A stretch of DNA of 64,000 bases from Maea johnstoni (Eukaryota > Annelida > Polychaeta > Spionida > Magelonidae), in the NCBI GenBank assembly GCA_963942565.1, contig OZ012699.1, positions 31,289,919-31,353,918 on the forward strand, written 5' to 3'. Under the pieces are notes generated by a model. The model was not told the DNA's origin. It was given only the letters and a program-made list of their open reading frames with translations, and did no database searches. Made by a program: the position numbers and the translations under genes. Position 1 is the first letter of the stretch. Each line of letters begins with the position of its first letter. Below are positions 1 to 10,470 of this stretch, piece by piece.

Positions 1-226
1 AATGTCACAGCCTTTACAAGCTGATCCATACACAATATGCCTCCGAGTTCTGTTGAATGTCACAGCGTTTTTAGGACCTGATTCTCTTAGCTCAGGTTCC
101 GTGCTGCTGCTGCTGCCGTTTCTACGGAGATCGCTAAGAATCCTGGGAAGGATAAAAACCTTGCTGTCCTCGTGTGCACACCGCAGCCTACAACTGTATG
201 AATCCACCTCCTCAGTGAGCCATTCA

Positions 227-424
227 CCCTTCCAATGCTGAGGCTACTTTCATCCAAAGCACAAGGATGCAAAGATTTTTGAAAACCATCTAAACCGTGT
301 CATGTTCGTATCCATTAGATAGCTCTCACTGAACACTCTCAGATGAGCACCCATGTGCTAGGGTTTCAGTCATTTAGCATCATTTATTTTGTGTTGGCCC
401 AATTAGCCACCAGCAGCATAAGGG
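227..424 (-). mobile_element. TTAA-type MITE, family T
   Basis: About 200-bp MITE whose ends read CCCTTCCAATGCTGAGG and, at the other end, GCAGCATAAGGG followed by TTAA. Ten further copies lie in the window. The TTAA boundary is intact on the right and mutated on the left. The family has no coding capacity. Confidence 0.75.
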
Positions 425-696
425 TTAAATCTTTACCATGAAATCTTTAGACAGTAAGTGCAGCCTGACCTATACACTTATGATCAATCTAATTTTGATG
501 CAGAATCAAAAACACTTGTGCGTTGCGTTGCGTTGCAGTGTAGTTGTGCACACATACTCGTAGGCAGGTTGTTTTCCGCCAAACATCAACACCAATGACC
601 TTCACCTTCGAACTCAGAAAACCACGCTCCACAAAAACACAAATTTGCAAGCAAGTCACAGCTGGTAAACATGGTCATTACCTAGCTTGACAACGT

Positions 697-709
697 GTTG
701 CTAGGCAAC
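697..709. promoter_or_regulatory. RFX X-box-like palindrome
   Basis: GTTGCTAGGCAAC is a perfect match to the X-box palindrome bound by RFX factors (GTNRCC N RGYAAC type). No promoter or exon is recognisable next to it, so its function is inferred only. Confidence 0.4.
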
Positions 710-879
710 AACAACCTACTTGTAGATCATCTCTTAAATTCACTGGCCACTCAGTCTGTTTTTTGTCTGTGGGTTTTTTTTTTGCAATGGAGTGATGTTT
801 TTGTCTCCCTCCTGCTGTTTCTAGGTTAATTGATTGTGGTTAGCTGTGGGAAACAAATAGGAGACATCAAACTTGCTAT

Positions 880-1500
880 GTATTACTAGCTAGTGACACC
901 CGCAGTGCCACCTATTGGGAAAGTTAAATACTAGACCAGCAGTAACACTACCCAGTATTAGATGGACATTGTGGTTATCAACTAAGTGATAAACATTGAT
1001 ATATTGCCAAGGTGAGAACAGCATAATGCTATCATCAACTGGCAATGATTTCCATGCTGCCACCTATTGGGAAAGCCAGACACTAAACCAACAGCATTAC
1101 TATCCAAGGGCTGAGGGGGGGTCATGTGATCAGCTTTTGTCTCTAGAGTTTAGTGAGATTGACCCATTTCCACTCCACCTGACGCATTGGCGCGGGCGAC
1201 CCGTCTCCGCACAACTTCCGGTGTCGTACCAAAATATTACACCCTCAATCCAAAATTTCACCTCTTGAATTGAGTCTTTCGGAATGTAAACATTGTGGTT
1301 GTCCACGGAAAACAGCCGACTGTCATCATCACCTCAGTCACATGATAGCCATGCTGCCACCTGCTGGGCAAGCCAGACACTAGACCAGCAACACCACTAA
1401 CCAGCGCTATGTTGTAAACATTGTGATTATTCAAGGAAAACAACTAGGTGAAAACAGCGTACTGCCGACATCACCTCAGTCACATGATGCTAAAGAGAGG
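880..1500. repeat. Degenerate tandem-like repeats with CTCF-like words
   Basis: Diverged units share the pattern 'ctgccacctattgggaaagc' followed by 'cactagaccagca' and 'gtaaacattgtggtt', seen around 905, 1057 and 1357. Each unit has a GCCACCT core whose reverse complement resembles the CTCF consensus. No coding signal is seen. Confidence 0.4.
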
Positions 1501-1700
1501 CTATCACCATGGTAACGACCTTGATGACAGTCAGCCTCATCATCACCTTAGCAGGTGACTGGCTTGACGTGTGTGTGCCAGTGTTAAGTATTTTTTTCTA
1601 CGAGAGCTCAAGAGCGTCACAAAATGAGTTCTGGCTGTCAGGAACACGATCACAACAGCTGCGGCAGAACTGATTGACCTTACCAGGATATTTCTCTTAA

Positions 1701-1897
1701 CCTATTGTCGTCTGCAGCAAAGATACTTTTGACCAGAACTTTTGAATTGAGAATGATTTTACAAAATATTTGAAGGGGAGTTGTTGGTGATGTTCTGATC
1801 AACATTTCTCCTTCAAATATTTTGCCAATTATGCTTTAGGCTGAAAGATTTCGTCAAATTAGTCAGCCTGGTTTAGGTCACTGTGAGCAATTATGGG
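1701..1897 (+). mobile_element. Palindromic TTAA MITE, family H
   Basis: Bounded by TTAA on both sides (1697-1700 and 1898-1901). The centre holds the family's internal inverted repeat, AAAATATTTGAAGG and its partner CCTTCAAATATTTT, so the RNA or single strand could fold into a long hairpin. Confidence 0.65.
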
Positions 1898-2255
1898 TTA
1901 AGTTCAGGGCACGAGATTGGCCTGACATTTTAAAGACACATTGAAAAACAACCAACACAAATCTCCCATAATTCCTTAATATCAGCGGGTTTTCTAGGAT
2001 AGATGAAAGAGACGCTTGCAAGAGTAAAACATCTAGAAGGGTGGACGGGGGAGGATAATCAACAAAATACAACAGAATTTTCCTTCCAACGAATTCCGTC
2101 ATTCCAGAAAATTTCTGTGATATCTAAGATATAAACACTGAACAAGGGGTCATTTATTTATTCAAAGGTGTAGGAGCAAAAAAAACTTTCAATATTTTTT
2201 TAAATTATAAACTCAGCATAGAGATATTTCAGTTAATCTTGCATTGTAGCATTAA

Positions 2256-2466
2256 CCAGTTCATGCCTGGAGAACTACCCATCTGGACCCATCATACTTT
2301 TCAAAATAACTAATAATAAAGCATAAATTAAAAAAATATTTGAAGAAGAGTTGTAGATAAAGTTCTGATGAACAATTCTCCTTCAAATATTCTTGAAATT
2401 TTGCTTTTGTTACAGAGATATCGCCAAGATTGTCAGGCGGTTTTGGGTTCTACCGGCATGAAATGG
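2256..2466 (+). mobile_element. Palindromic TTAA MITE, family H (diverged)
   Basis: TTAA flanks at 2252-2255 and 2467-2470. The central AAATATTTGAAGAAGAG pairs with a CTCCTTCAAATATT arm. It is more diverged than the copies at 14996 and 61503. Confidence 0.6.
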
Positions 2467-2646
2467 TTAATTGGTTATTGGGCCTAAAGAATGAGGCCTT
2501 GATATCCAGGCAAGCCGTAATGTACCTAGATAGCCTAGGTAGTAAATTCAATAAGGTTAACCTCTTTTTTTATCTGAGCAATTTATTTTTCTGTTCCTAT
2601 GCCTGTACTCCCAGCACACAGGTTGCCAGATCAAACTTTCAATTAA

Positions 2647-2906
2647 CCCTTATGTTGCTGGTGGCTAATTTGGCCAATAGAAATTGATGCAAAAAACCTT
2701 AGAAATGACTGAAACACTGGCACATGGGTACTCATCAGAGAGTGCTCAGTGAGAGCTATCCAATGAATACCAACACAATAGGGTTTAGAGGGTTTCAAAA
2801 TCAGTGAGAGCTATCCAATGAATACTAACATGACAGGGTTTAAATGTTTTTCAAAAATCTATGCATCCTAGTGCTTTGGATGAAAGTAGCCTTAGCATGT
2901 GAAGGG
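2647..2906 (+). mobile_element. TTAA-type MITE, family T, with internal duplication
   Basis: Starts after TTAA at 2643-2646 and ends in GAAGGG before a mutated TTAA. A block of about 53 bp, containing 'gtgagagctatccaatgaatac'-like sequence, is present twice. This explains why the copy is longer than the usual 200 bp. Confidence 0.75.
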
Positions 2907-3035
2907 TAAATGTCAACAACCACTATAGGGGTACACTAGAAAAAGAAAATCTGCAAATATCAAGTCATAGATAATCAGGTTACATCACTAAGAAGATAAA
3001 TTGCTGAGTGAAGATTGTAAAATCAGGCCCTGATG

Positions 3036-3755
3036 TAGCCTAAATTTCTAGGCTGTCATATGTATTTTTTTTCTCTCATTTGTTTCTGTTAAAAGGCACC
3101 AAATAGTCTAGATGGCCATAGTGTCCAATTTAGTTTACATTTGTCTCACCAGGATACAGTTTGATTATGAACATATAGAGATAGGAGGAGCAGGTGGTGC
3201 CATCTATCTACTAGTGTTGGGAGTCGGCCAAATTTTCGTGGTCGATTAATCGCCGAAATTTTCGAGCGATTAATCGACCATGGTCGACCAATAGAGGGGA
3301 AACTGAAAGAGAAATACAACAAAAAAAACCGCATGAAAATCGGAGAAGAAATGGCCGAGTAATGGGTGAATGGTGAATGTTTGTTTACCCACGCCATCTT
3401 GGATTCTTGCACGATGAAAACACGAATGAACTGCCGTGAAATACACAACACGATGTACGGGGAGATCGGGAGTGAACTACATATTATTGAAATTGAGGGG
3501 AAAGGGTCTTATTGCCACGCTATTTTGCGTGTTTTTTCACCATTTTCGATGATCATGTTTTGTCAGCGAGCGCTCGTTTTATTCGACCAATTCAGACTTG
3601 ATCGAGCGCTCGTATCTCAGCCTGGGCCGAGCCAATTAATCGAGCTTACGATTAATCGACCCATCACTACTATCTACCGAACCTGGTACCACACCACAGT
3701 GCTTGGTCGACACATAAGGGAAGGTGAACATTACAGGGACTAGGAGCCTAGTCTA
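3036..3755 (+). mobile_element. TAGNCTAG-ended element with 9-bp TSD (copy a), interrupted by a hAT MITE
   Basis: Ends are TAGCCTAAATTTCTAGG and, on the opposite strand, TAGACTAGGCTCCTAGT. The flanks are GCCCTGATG (3027-3035) and GCCCTGGTG (3756-3764), a 9-bp TSD with one change. After removing the nested hAT MITE the element is about 254 bp, the same as the intact copy at 47381. A 9-bp TSD is typical of Mutator-like elements, but no transposase is present, so the class is inferred. Confidence 0.75.
3212..3669. mobile_element. hAT-type MITE with 8-bp TSD CTATCTAC
   Basis: Ends are TAGTGTTGGGA and CCCATCACTA, and perfect 8-bp duplications CTATCTAC lie at 3204-3211 and 3670-3677. The empty site is visible near 47547, where the host repeat runs uninterrupted. 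The interior holds several copies of CGATTAATCG. The short open frames inside are not genes. Confidence 0.9.
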
Positions 3756-3794
3756 GCCCTGGTGTAAAACATGCAGACTCCCATACCAGCAGGG

Positions 3795-4135
3795 ATTTAT
3801 AGCTAGGACCCAACCAGCCTGTCTTTCAGAAAGGCAGTTTCTTGAAAACCTCCTTTTTGAACAGGCAAAAATGTCTATGAAGAATTTTTTCAATTTTGAT
3901 ACTTTAGGATAATAACCAGATATTTTCCAAAGAAACCATCTGTTAGGACAGGGACCGACGTTAACTTTTGAAGGCACTTGCCCATTCGGGCAGAGCGATC
4001 CCTAGTTTTGCCTAGACATAGCAGTTCGAGATCAGTCACTATTTCTCAGAGTGTCTCATCATACTGAATCTGGAAGGGCAGAGATTTTGTGGTAATTGCT
4101 GTTTTGGACAGGCATTTCTGAAATCCTGGCAAATG
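3795..4135. mobile_element. Degenerate hAT-like MITE fragment, family C
   Basis: Similar in order to the copy at 36296-36639: 'cttgaaaacctc', 'atgaagaattttttcaattttg', 'aataacc' and 'ttttggacaggcatttctgaaatcctgg'. Ends and TSD are not clear. Confidence 0.4.
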
Positions 4136-4487
4136 CAGAGAATGTCAACTGAGTTGACATGTTCAAGCCTGGAGATGTTCTGCCGCAACAGTTCTGGATC
4201 TGTAAATACATTCGAAGATAACTAGGAAATATAAATTCATGAAATATTGGAGGGAGTATAATGGTTTGGATTTGGATTGACATTTTCCCTTAGTATACTT
4301 ATCAGAAAACACCAACAGTCAGCAACATAAATTAGGGCTCTACCTTAAGTGGCAATTGGCTAAATGAGCTTGTTTATTTGTAGAACATTTTTATATCCAA
4401 TTCCTAGTTTCTGGCCAACCGCAGTGACCAATCCTGGCGCCATCTATGATCAGCCAAAGAAACTAACACAGAGACATCAAGTAAGAG

Positions 4488-4801
4488 CAGGGTCTTAGCC
4501 AGGATTTAGAAACTGGGTGCCCAAAATTGGCAATTGTGAAATTTTTGGGCGTCCAAATTTATTAGGGGAACCACAATATACTCAGATTTTAACCATAAAC
4601 ATGTATAAATTTATCAAAATAAGGCATGATATCCTTATACAATGTCATGGGAATTATATGGGGATGAAAAAAATCAATTATATGCTTGAGATTGACATTT
4701 TAAGAAATTCTTCACAAATAGTTTTGGGTGTCCTGAAGGGTGCTTTTTAAGGGTTTGGGTGTCCAAAAAGACACCCAGATGCCCTGCTGGCTAAGTCTAT
4801 G
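4488..4801 (+). mobile_element. hAT-like MITE, family A, TSD AGTAAGAG
   Basis: Starts CAGGGTCTTAGCCAGGATTT and ends in CTGGCTAAGTCTATG. Perfect 8-bp duplications AGTAAGAG lie at 4480-4487 and 4802-4809. The subterminal regions repeat the word GGTGTCC/GGGTGCC. Length is 314 bp, as in copies at 47675 and 60549. Confidence 0.85.
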
Positions 4802-4832
4802 AGTAAGAGACAGGAGACCAGGACAGAATTAA

Positions 4833-5216
4833 CCCATTAATGCCCAAGTGGTCCTTCACAAATTGAGAGCGATTTTACAAAATATTTGAAGGAGCATTGT
4901 AATGTTGGTTATGTTCTGATCAACATTTCTCAATTTAGATGTTTTCCTTAACCCTTATGCTGCTGGTGGCTAATTTGAAAAATGAAAACTGAAAAATGAT
5001 GGAAACCCTGGCATATGGTACTCATCTGAGAGTACTCAGCGACAGCTTTCCAATGAATACCAACAAGACAGGTTTTGGATGGTTTTCAAAGATATTTGCA
5101 TCCTTGTACTACGGACAAAAACAGCCTGAGCATTAGAAGGGTTAATATGCTTTTAAAAGCCTGCAAGATTGCATCAACATCATCAGGCTGCTTATGGCCG
5201 CTGTGAGCATTATTGG
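4833..5216 (+). mobile_element. Family H MITE split by a family T MITE
   Basis: The left half (CCCATTAATGCCC through the AAATATTTGAAGG arm) ends at 4947. The right half resumes at 5142 with 'catcaggctgcttatggccgctgtgagcat'-like family H sequence. The T element sits between them with TTAA on both sides. Confidence 0.65.
4952..5141 (+). mobile_element. TTAA-type MITE, family T, nested in family H
   Basis: TTAA at 4948-4951 and 5142-5145. Ends are CCCTTATGCTGCTGG and AAGGG. The insertion into the H copy shows T was active after H. Confidence 0.75.
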
Positions 5217-5390
5217 AATAAAATGTCATGTAATTATACCATAAACAAAGATCTCGTAATTATACCATAAACCAGGATCTCATCTATTAAGTGAGACTGT
5301 TGTGAAGCACTTTTTGCCAGACACTGAGTACAAATAGGTCAATGCATAGTATCAAATGAGGACAGCTTTCCTTTTGGTCCCATTATGGGA

Positions 5391-5406
5391 GGTTGCTATG
5401 GCAACC
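5391..5406. promoter_or_regulatory. RFX X-box-like perfect palindrome
   Basis: GGTTGCTATGGCAACC is a 16-bp perfect palindrome matching the X-box. No adjacent exon can be defined, so a role in gene regulation is only a possibility. Confidence 0.45.
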
Positions 5407-5525
5407 CGAGACCAGTAACAAATGTAGATTCTGTTAAATGCCGTCAGTCTTGGAAAATACTGTCCTGAAAACACACTACGCAAAGTTTTACAAGGCATTA
5501 CCAAAAATCTGTCACTACAATGAGC

Positions 5526-5880
5526 TAGGACTGTCATTGACATCCATTTTTTTTCGATTCGATCATTGACATAATATTTTTCGATTCCGATTATTTCGAT
5601 TCGATTGTGAAGAACTGCAGTAATCAAATATTTTCACATGTTCCTACTATTTTTGTGGCTAGGATCCTAAGATTCCCACAATGCAAAGACAATGAAGGTT
5701 TTCTCAACACTTTCTGATTAGACACTTGAGTTTCTTTTCAAGCGTCGGCTAAAAATTTGCGTAAAAGGCTGAAAAAATGTGTTTCGATTAATTCGATTCG
5801 ATTAACATAATATTTTTTTCTCAATTAATTGGAAAAATTATTTCGATCGATCGATACTTGTCATATCAATGACAGTCCTA
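5526..5880. mobile_element. hAT-type MITE, TAGGACTGTCA ends
   Basis: Ends TAGGACTGTCATTGA and TCAATGACAGTCCTA are inverted repeats. The flanks CAATGAGC and ATATGAGC match at 6 of 8 bases, consistent with an old 8-bp TSD. The interior is full of TCGATTCGA-like words. Confidence 0.75.
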
Positions 5881-5884
5881 ATAT

Positions 5885-6045
5885 GAGCATTATGTAACAA
5901 CCCTTAAGACAGTTTCTACTGTAGGTGTAACCCAGTCCCTGTCCCTACCCCCAAGGAGAGGGAAAGGTAAAAGAGGGGGTGGTGTAGGGGGTACATCAAA
6001 GGAAGCGGTACATACATGATATGTGCATTATGTAACAACCCTTAA
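5885..6045 (+). repeat. 138-bp tandem repeat, left part
   Basis: The unit contains 'cccttaagacag', 'tgtaacccagtccctgtccc', 'aaaagagggggtgg' and 'ggaagcggtacatacatgat'. TTAA occurs at 5904 and 6042, exactly 138 bp apart. The array continues at 10141 after TE-1, which shows that TE-1 inserted inside it. Confidence 0.9.
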
Positions 6046-6642
6046 CGGGTTAGCCACAATCAGGGTGCTCTTAGCAAATTTTACATGTTACCAGCTTGTT
6101 ACAGAAAAAGTTATGCCTATATACACTAATTGTGAGTCAATTCTAATAGTACTTAGGTAGTTCTTGAAGGCGCAATCAAAAAAAGTGCAGAAATATGTTG
6201 AACGGTTCCCAAAATATGCAGGAAACGGCTAAAAAAATACCCCATTTTTGACGTTACCAGTTTGCACTCAAAAAAACACTAAAATTACAAGGTTGATCCT
6301 TAAATGCCAGAATGGTTTCATTCTGTATGCAAGATTTTTCTTTAAAGAGAAAAAGGTATAGATTTTACTGCAATTTGAATTATGCGGATCGAGTGATTGG
6401 TTCCGAAGTTACAGCATTTTATTTGAAAAGTGCTCTTCGTTACCAATTTGTGTTTTTGTTACACCAATGAAATATAAATCAATGTAGCTGAACAATAAAA
6501 GGGCACTGGGACAGATAAATATGCATTTTCCCTCAGTACAAATGTCTACAATGACTTCCAAGTATTAAAAGTCCAGTGATCATAGTAAAAAGTTAGATAC
6601 TGGATTAAACCCTTGGGCTAGTTGAGTCTCGTAGAAAATCCG

Positions 6643-6828
6643 TAGTGTCCGCAACGGTCCAGTACACAATAAACTGCATAAGCTCAAGACTATCTACCAT
6701 TATCAATTCATGCTTTGAACCCCAGATATGAAACACCATTAAATTGGGTTTGATACCTGTACATGGAATGGTGTTAGAGGCTCAAGAAGCTGAAATGTAG
6801 AGTCCGCAACTTTTGTATTGTCCGCAAC
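6643..6828 (+). promoter_or_regulatory. TE-1 left motif cluster, three TAGTGTCCGCAAC copies
   Basis: Copies lie at 6643-6655 (exact), 6798-6810 (TAGAGTCCGCAAC) and 6816-6828 (TATTGTCCGCAAC), that is 597, 752 and 770 bases from the left end. All are in the same orientation. They are likely transposase or repressor binding sites, by analogy with subterminal repeats of other DNA transposons. That role is inferred. Confidence 0.7.
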
Positions 6829-7328
6829 GCATGTAGTTTTCTATTAAAATCTTATGAATATTGATATATAATGTTACTGTTTTATGATGAACTTTCAATA
6901 ACTCTGTCTTACTGCTTGTATGGACTTAAATTAGGTCCTTTATAATGGTTTTATTTTAAAATATTTAGAATTTACAAAGTTCAGAGTATTTCAAGATGAA
7001 ACCATTATAAAGATCCCAATTTCAATCCATACAAGCAATAATTAAGAAGTTGAAGGTTAATCATAAAAAAGTCACATTATATGTCCAGGATCAAAAGTTC
7101 CAAACCTTGTAAATCCCTATTCATGTGCACACTTTAAAGAAGCCTTTGAAGCTTTTTGTCTAGGGCTAAATGAGTTCTTTTGGCTATTTACCCCTCCTCC
7201 AACAGAAAGATGAAACAAAATTGAATGATTGGCAGTGTTGAAAGACATATCTTTATCAAAGACCAATGAGACAGTATTTTAAAAACACACCCCTTGTGGA
7301 CAAGAACCAATCATTTCTTATTCTTCAT

Positions 7329-7583
7329 CAGCGCTCAACAAATAGCATAGTCCCATCTCCCAGGGGATCTAAATTCCCAAAACAGCCCTGTCAGGCTACC
7401 TTAAGTTGGATTCAGGTAGTCCCGTTGGACTACCTGAATCCTGGTAATGTTCCCGTCTAAATCACTACAAAATGGTAGCGAAAAAAGTGGTGGGACTACC
7501 TAAGATGGTGGCAGGACTACCTGATTTTGGGTTCAGGTAGCCCCGCCAGCCTACCTGGTCCTTCTGGGGACCATCAAGCCCTG
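7329..7583. mobile_element. CAGGGCTC-family MITE, 5-bp TSD TTCAT, nested in TE-1
   Basis: Ends are CAGCGCTCAACAA and CATCAAGCCCTG. The 5-bp duplications TTCAT lie at 7324-7328 and 7584-7588. The interior repeats the word CAGGTAGTCCCG/CTACCTGA several times in both orientations, as in the relative at 55905-56217. Confidence 0.8.
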
Positions 7584-7665
7584 TTCATGAATACTTAAAA
7601 TAGCATGTGGTGAAGCCCAGAGTTCCTCAAAAAGAATTTCAGTTGAGAGTTAAAGTTGCAAATCA

Positions 7666-8337
7666 ATGGCTACCATGGATGCTAAACCAAAGGCATTAAC
7701 ATCAACGGAGCGCAGCCGGAAGTTCAGAGAGAGACTAAAAAGAGATATACTACGTTCTGAGGGAGCCAGAAAGAAAGATAGGGAGCGAAAAAGAAAAGCA
7801 CGGAAGAAGCAAAAGGAAGAAATGTCTGAGGGAGAAAAAGAGATAGCTCGAATGAAAAAAAGGGATGAGATGAGAAAGTACAGACAAAAAAAGAAAGAGA
7901 TTGATGAGTTGAGCCTATTGAAAAAGGAGGGAGGAAAAAAGTCTGCGAGGAAGAAGAAGGCCAGGCAGGCATCCAGAAAAAGATGGGAGAAAATCTAACA
8001 GGAAAAGCACAGAAAAGAGCGAAAGAAACTAATGGTAAAGAACTGGAGAATGAGACTCAAGCTGAAAGATCCAGGGGAGGGAACAAGCAAAGGCATTTCC
8101 TCGTACTGGGCTACTTATAGAGCATCTTTACAGGCAAAGAAAACTCTCCCAAAAACACCACAGAAAAGGGCAGCAGTCCTGGAAAAACTCTGCCAATCTT
8201 CACCAAGAACAGCAACTATTTTGGAGCGTAAAGGAATCCTGAAGCCCTCATCTTGTAAATCTCTTGATATGGGAGCTAAACTCAAAAGCCCAAGGGAAGA
8301 AAGCAAAGAACCCCCCTTCCCATATCTTTATAGCTGA
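7666..8337 (+). pseudogene. TE-1 transposase-like protein, N-terminal part
   Basis: One reading frame of about 223 codons from ATG 7666, interrupted by a single in-frame TAA at 7996-7998. The first 110 residues are extremely Lys/Arg-rich and predicted coiled-coil, with the ERSRKFRERLKRD and KMRKYRQK-like patterns. A second block, SYWATYRASLQAKKTLPKTP, is followed by QKRAAVLEKL and SPRT. From memory, this order (basic region, then a TPQK..A.LEKL..SPRT block) is typical of a widespread uncharacterised transposase-like family of cnidarians, molluscs and other animals, in which a cysteine-rich region and a DDE core follow. Here the frame ends at 8337 without that core. The role is presumably DNA binding. 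The stop codon implies decay or read-through. The family assignment is from pattern memory, not a search. Confidence 0.65.
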
Positions 8338-8711
8338 GGTAAATACATGAATAAAATATAAAATGTATGAAATCGTATATGCATCAGGAACGAAATGTGG
8401 TAATCATAATTTGTAAATGTATATTAAATGTTAAAAATACTCTTAATACTATGAAGAAATCAAGCCATGATGAACTGGTAATATACCCTGTCTGTAACAG
8501 ATTTTATATTTACTCAGCAAAATGCTTTAAGAATTCTGATAAGTCCTTTAAAACTACCATGTCCAAGTTGCACTTAAATAAAAAACAAGTAAAATTCCAT
8601 TATGTATATTCATTTATACTTATATTGTTAATTAGATATATCATTGAAATGAAATATGTTGCTGTTTGTATATTATACACTATGTCACAACCAATTCTGT
8701 TTTACCTTCAG

Positions 8712-8945
8712 GTCCTGGAAGACCATGAGGATGATATGCTGGTATCATTCATGGTAAAGACAGGGGACCTGTACTATTGGCCAGAACCACCTGATATTGC
8801 CTTACAGGCAAAACAAGACATTGTTTGTCCAATTAATTCTCCTGAATTGGTCAATGAAAGGGCACAATTTCGATTCGCCAAAAGTGACTTTACATACATT
8901 AAAGAGTGCTTGGCAAACCAGAAGGCTGTGGTGTATTTCAAATAG
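8712..8945 (+). pseudogene. TE-1 transposase-like protein, C-terminal exon
   Basis: An open stretch of 77 codons beginning after a good splice acceptor (pyrimidine-rich 'tgttttaccttcag', AG at 8710-8711) and ending at TAG 8943-8945. Recognisable patterns are VLEDHEDDMLVSFMVKTG, a WPEPPD block and DIVCPINSPELVNERAQF. The last resembles the C-terminus found in TE-3 (YDIV, then ISSPETLTGR). A polyadenylation signal AATAAA lies at 9028-9033. The frame stays open upstream to 8367, but that AT-rich part looks like intron. A catalytic core between this exon and the N-terminal part is absent, so the gene is internally deleted. Confidence 0.6.
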
Positions 8946-9027
8946 ACTGACAATGTAGGACCGTCAAATATTTGCGATATAGTAGTATCATGATCATATA
9001 TGTGATAATTCACTGTGTAAGTTTTGT

Positions 9028-9033
9028 AATAAA
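9028..9033 (+). terminator. Polyadenylation signal AATAAA of the TE-1 gene
   Basis: AATAAA lies 83 bases after the stop of the C-terminal exon, a normal distance for a short 3' UTR. Confidence 0.45.
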
Positions 9034-9202
9034 GACAATTTCTGTTTTGTATAGTTTTCCCTTAGATTTTATGTAATTCTATACAATTCTATATTGTATT
9101 CATGCAATGTATACCTTTTTGTTATTGTAAGCTACAGTTTAAAGCAAGATATAGATCATCCAATTTCATTTCATTTACTTTTTCAATATTTGGTAAAAAT
9201 GG

Positions 9203-9943
9203 TAGTGTCCGCAACATGTAAACATTGATGACAATCCATATATCTTTTCAATGTAAGATAAGAAATATCTTATCAGTGCATTGTGATATCAATTATGTAA
9301 ATCAAAGAAAGAATGAAGACTGAACTTTAATGTGAAAAGTGAAATTTCCTCATTGTATAAACTATCTTAATTCATAAGTACAACTTTGCCAAAAGCGGTT
9401 CTTTCTATGACCAATTAAGAGGTCATTACCTGTAATTCTATTTGTTCTGCCAATATGCTCAAGTAATTTGGCTAAAAAGATATGTTTTTTCTATTTATGT
9501 TATTGCTCTGTCAATAAAACAATTTTCAAATACACCATGTGCCTGTTGTAGTGTCCGCAACAAAAAGGGGTTGCTTTCCTTATTGTTATGGGAGTAAAAT
9601 ATGGATGCACATTGAATGATTCACTTGTTAAATCTGTTAGATAACATATCAAAGACATAAGTCATGGCTACTTTAGCCCTGAATTTGCAAGTATTTTATC
9701 TGTATGATAGTTGAAAGTAAAGTAAATTTCTGTGAACAAAATGGTCAGCAAAAGTGAAAAATCTCCTAATTTTGTTCATGTGGATAGCACAAATACTAAA
9801 GATCTCTGGAACCTTGACTCTATTTAAACTTATCACATATATCCATAAAAGTTGACCAAAAGTTGTATTCTTTGCAAGCTGTTCACCTGAGTCCTGAAAT
9901 GGCCATAAGAATATAAGACCAATGGAAATGTAGTGTCCGCAAC
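9203..9943 (+). promoter_or_regulatory. TE-1 right motif cluster, three exact TAGTGTCCGCAAC copies
   Basis: Exact copies at 9203-9215, 9549-9561 and 9931-9943, with their TAG ends 937, 591 and 209 bases from the right end. They share the orientation of the left cluster. The same offsets recur at the left end of TE-2. Confidence 0.75.
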
Positions 9944-10140
9944 GGTGAAATTTTCAAGCAAAAGGTACTGACATACCATTGACTGCAACTTTTTAACCGT
10001 GATAGATAACTTCAGGAAACTTCAGGATCTTATGGGGAAGGGTTTGGGCAAAACATTAAGAACATTACTTTTGCTCCATGATGACCTTCATTTTTTGATG
10101 GTAGTGCAAATTTAGTGACACCCTGATTGTGGCTAACCCG

Positions 10141-10470
10141 TTAAGACAGTCCGTACTGTAGGTGTAACCCAGTCCCTGTCCCTACCCACAAGGAGAGGGA
10201 AGGGTAAAAGAGGGGGTGGGGCAGGGGGTACATCAAAGGAAGCGGTACATACATGATATGTGCATTATGTAACAACCCTTAAGACAGTCCGTACTGTAGG
10301 TGTAACCCAGTCCCTGTCCCTACTCACAAGGAAAGGGAAGGGTAAAAGAGGGGGTGGGGCAGGGGGTACATCAAAGGAAGCGGTACATACATGATTTGAG
10401 CATCCTGTAGCAGTCCTTAAGACAGTCCGTACTGTAGGTGTTACCCAGACCCTGGGCGTAAAGATCTCCG
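10141..10470 (+). repeat. 138-bp tandem repeat, right part
   Basis: TTAA-anchored units start at 10141, 10279 and 10417, each 138 bp apart. This continues the array seen at 5885-6045. A decayed partial unit ends the array near 10470. Confidence 0.9.

Larger units (their letters stand above)
6046..10140 (+). mobile_element. TE-1: complete DNA transposon, CGG inverted ends, TTAA TSD
   Basis: The ends are perfect 22-bp inverted repeats beginning CGGGTTAGCCACAATCAGGG (6046-6067 and 10119-10140). TTAA flanks both sides (6042-6045 and 10141-10144). The surrounding 138-bp tandem repeat reads straight through once the element and one TTAA are removed, which proves the insertion. Inside are a basic N-terminal coding region (7666-8337), a C-terminal exon (8712-8945), six copies of TAGTGTCCGCAAC and a nested 255-bp MITE. 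The catalytic middle of the transposase is missing, so it is probably non-autonomous. The 4-bp TSD and protein family suggest a Sola-like superfamily. Kolobok or piggyBac also use TTAA but fit the protein less well. Confidence 0.92.

Noticed and set aside
3366-3743. 125-residue open frame
   Set aside because: It lies mostly over a hAT MITE and its flanking repeat; no domain.
8367-8711. Upstream extension of the TE-1 C-terminal frame
   Set aside because: AT-rich, no family motifs, and ends in a good splice acceptor, so it is more likely intron.
6046-10140. piggyBac identity for TE-1 on the basis of TTAA
   Set aside because: The ends begin CGG, not CCY, TE-3 of the same type uses TTAC, and the protein motifs do not match piggyBac.
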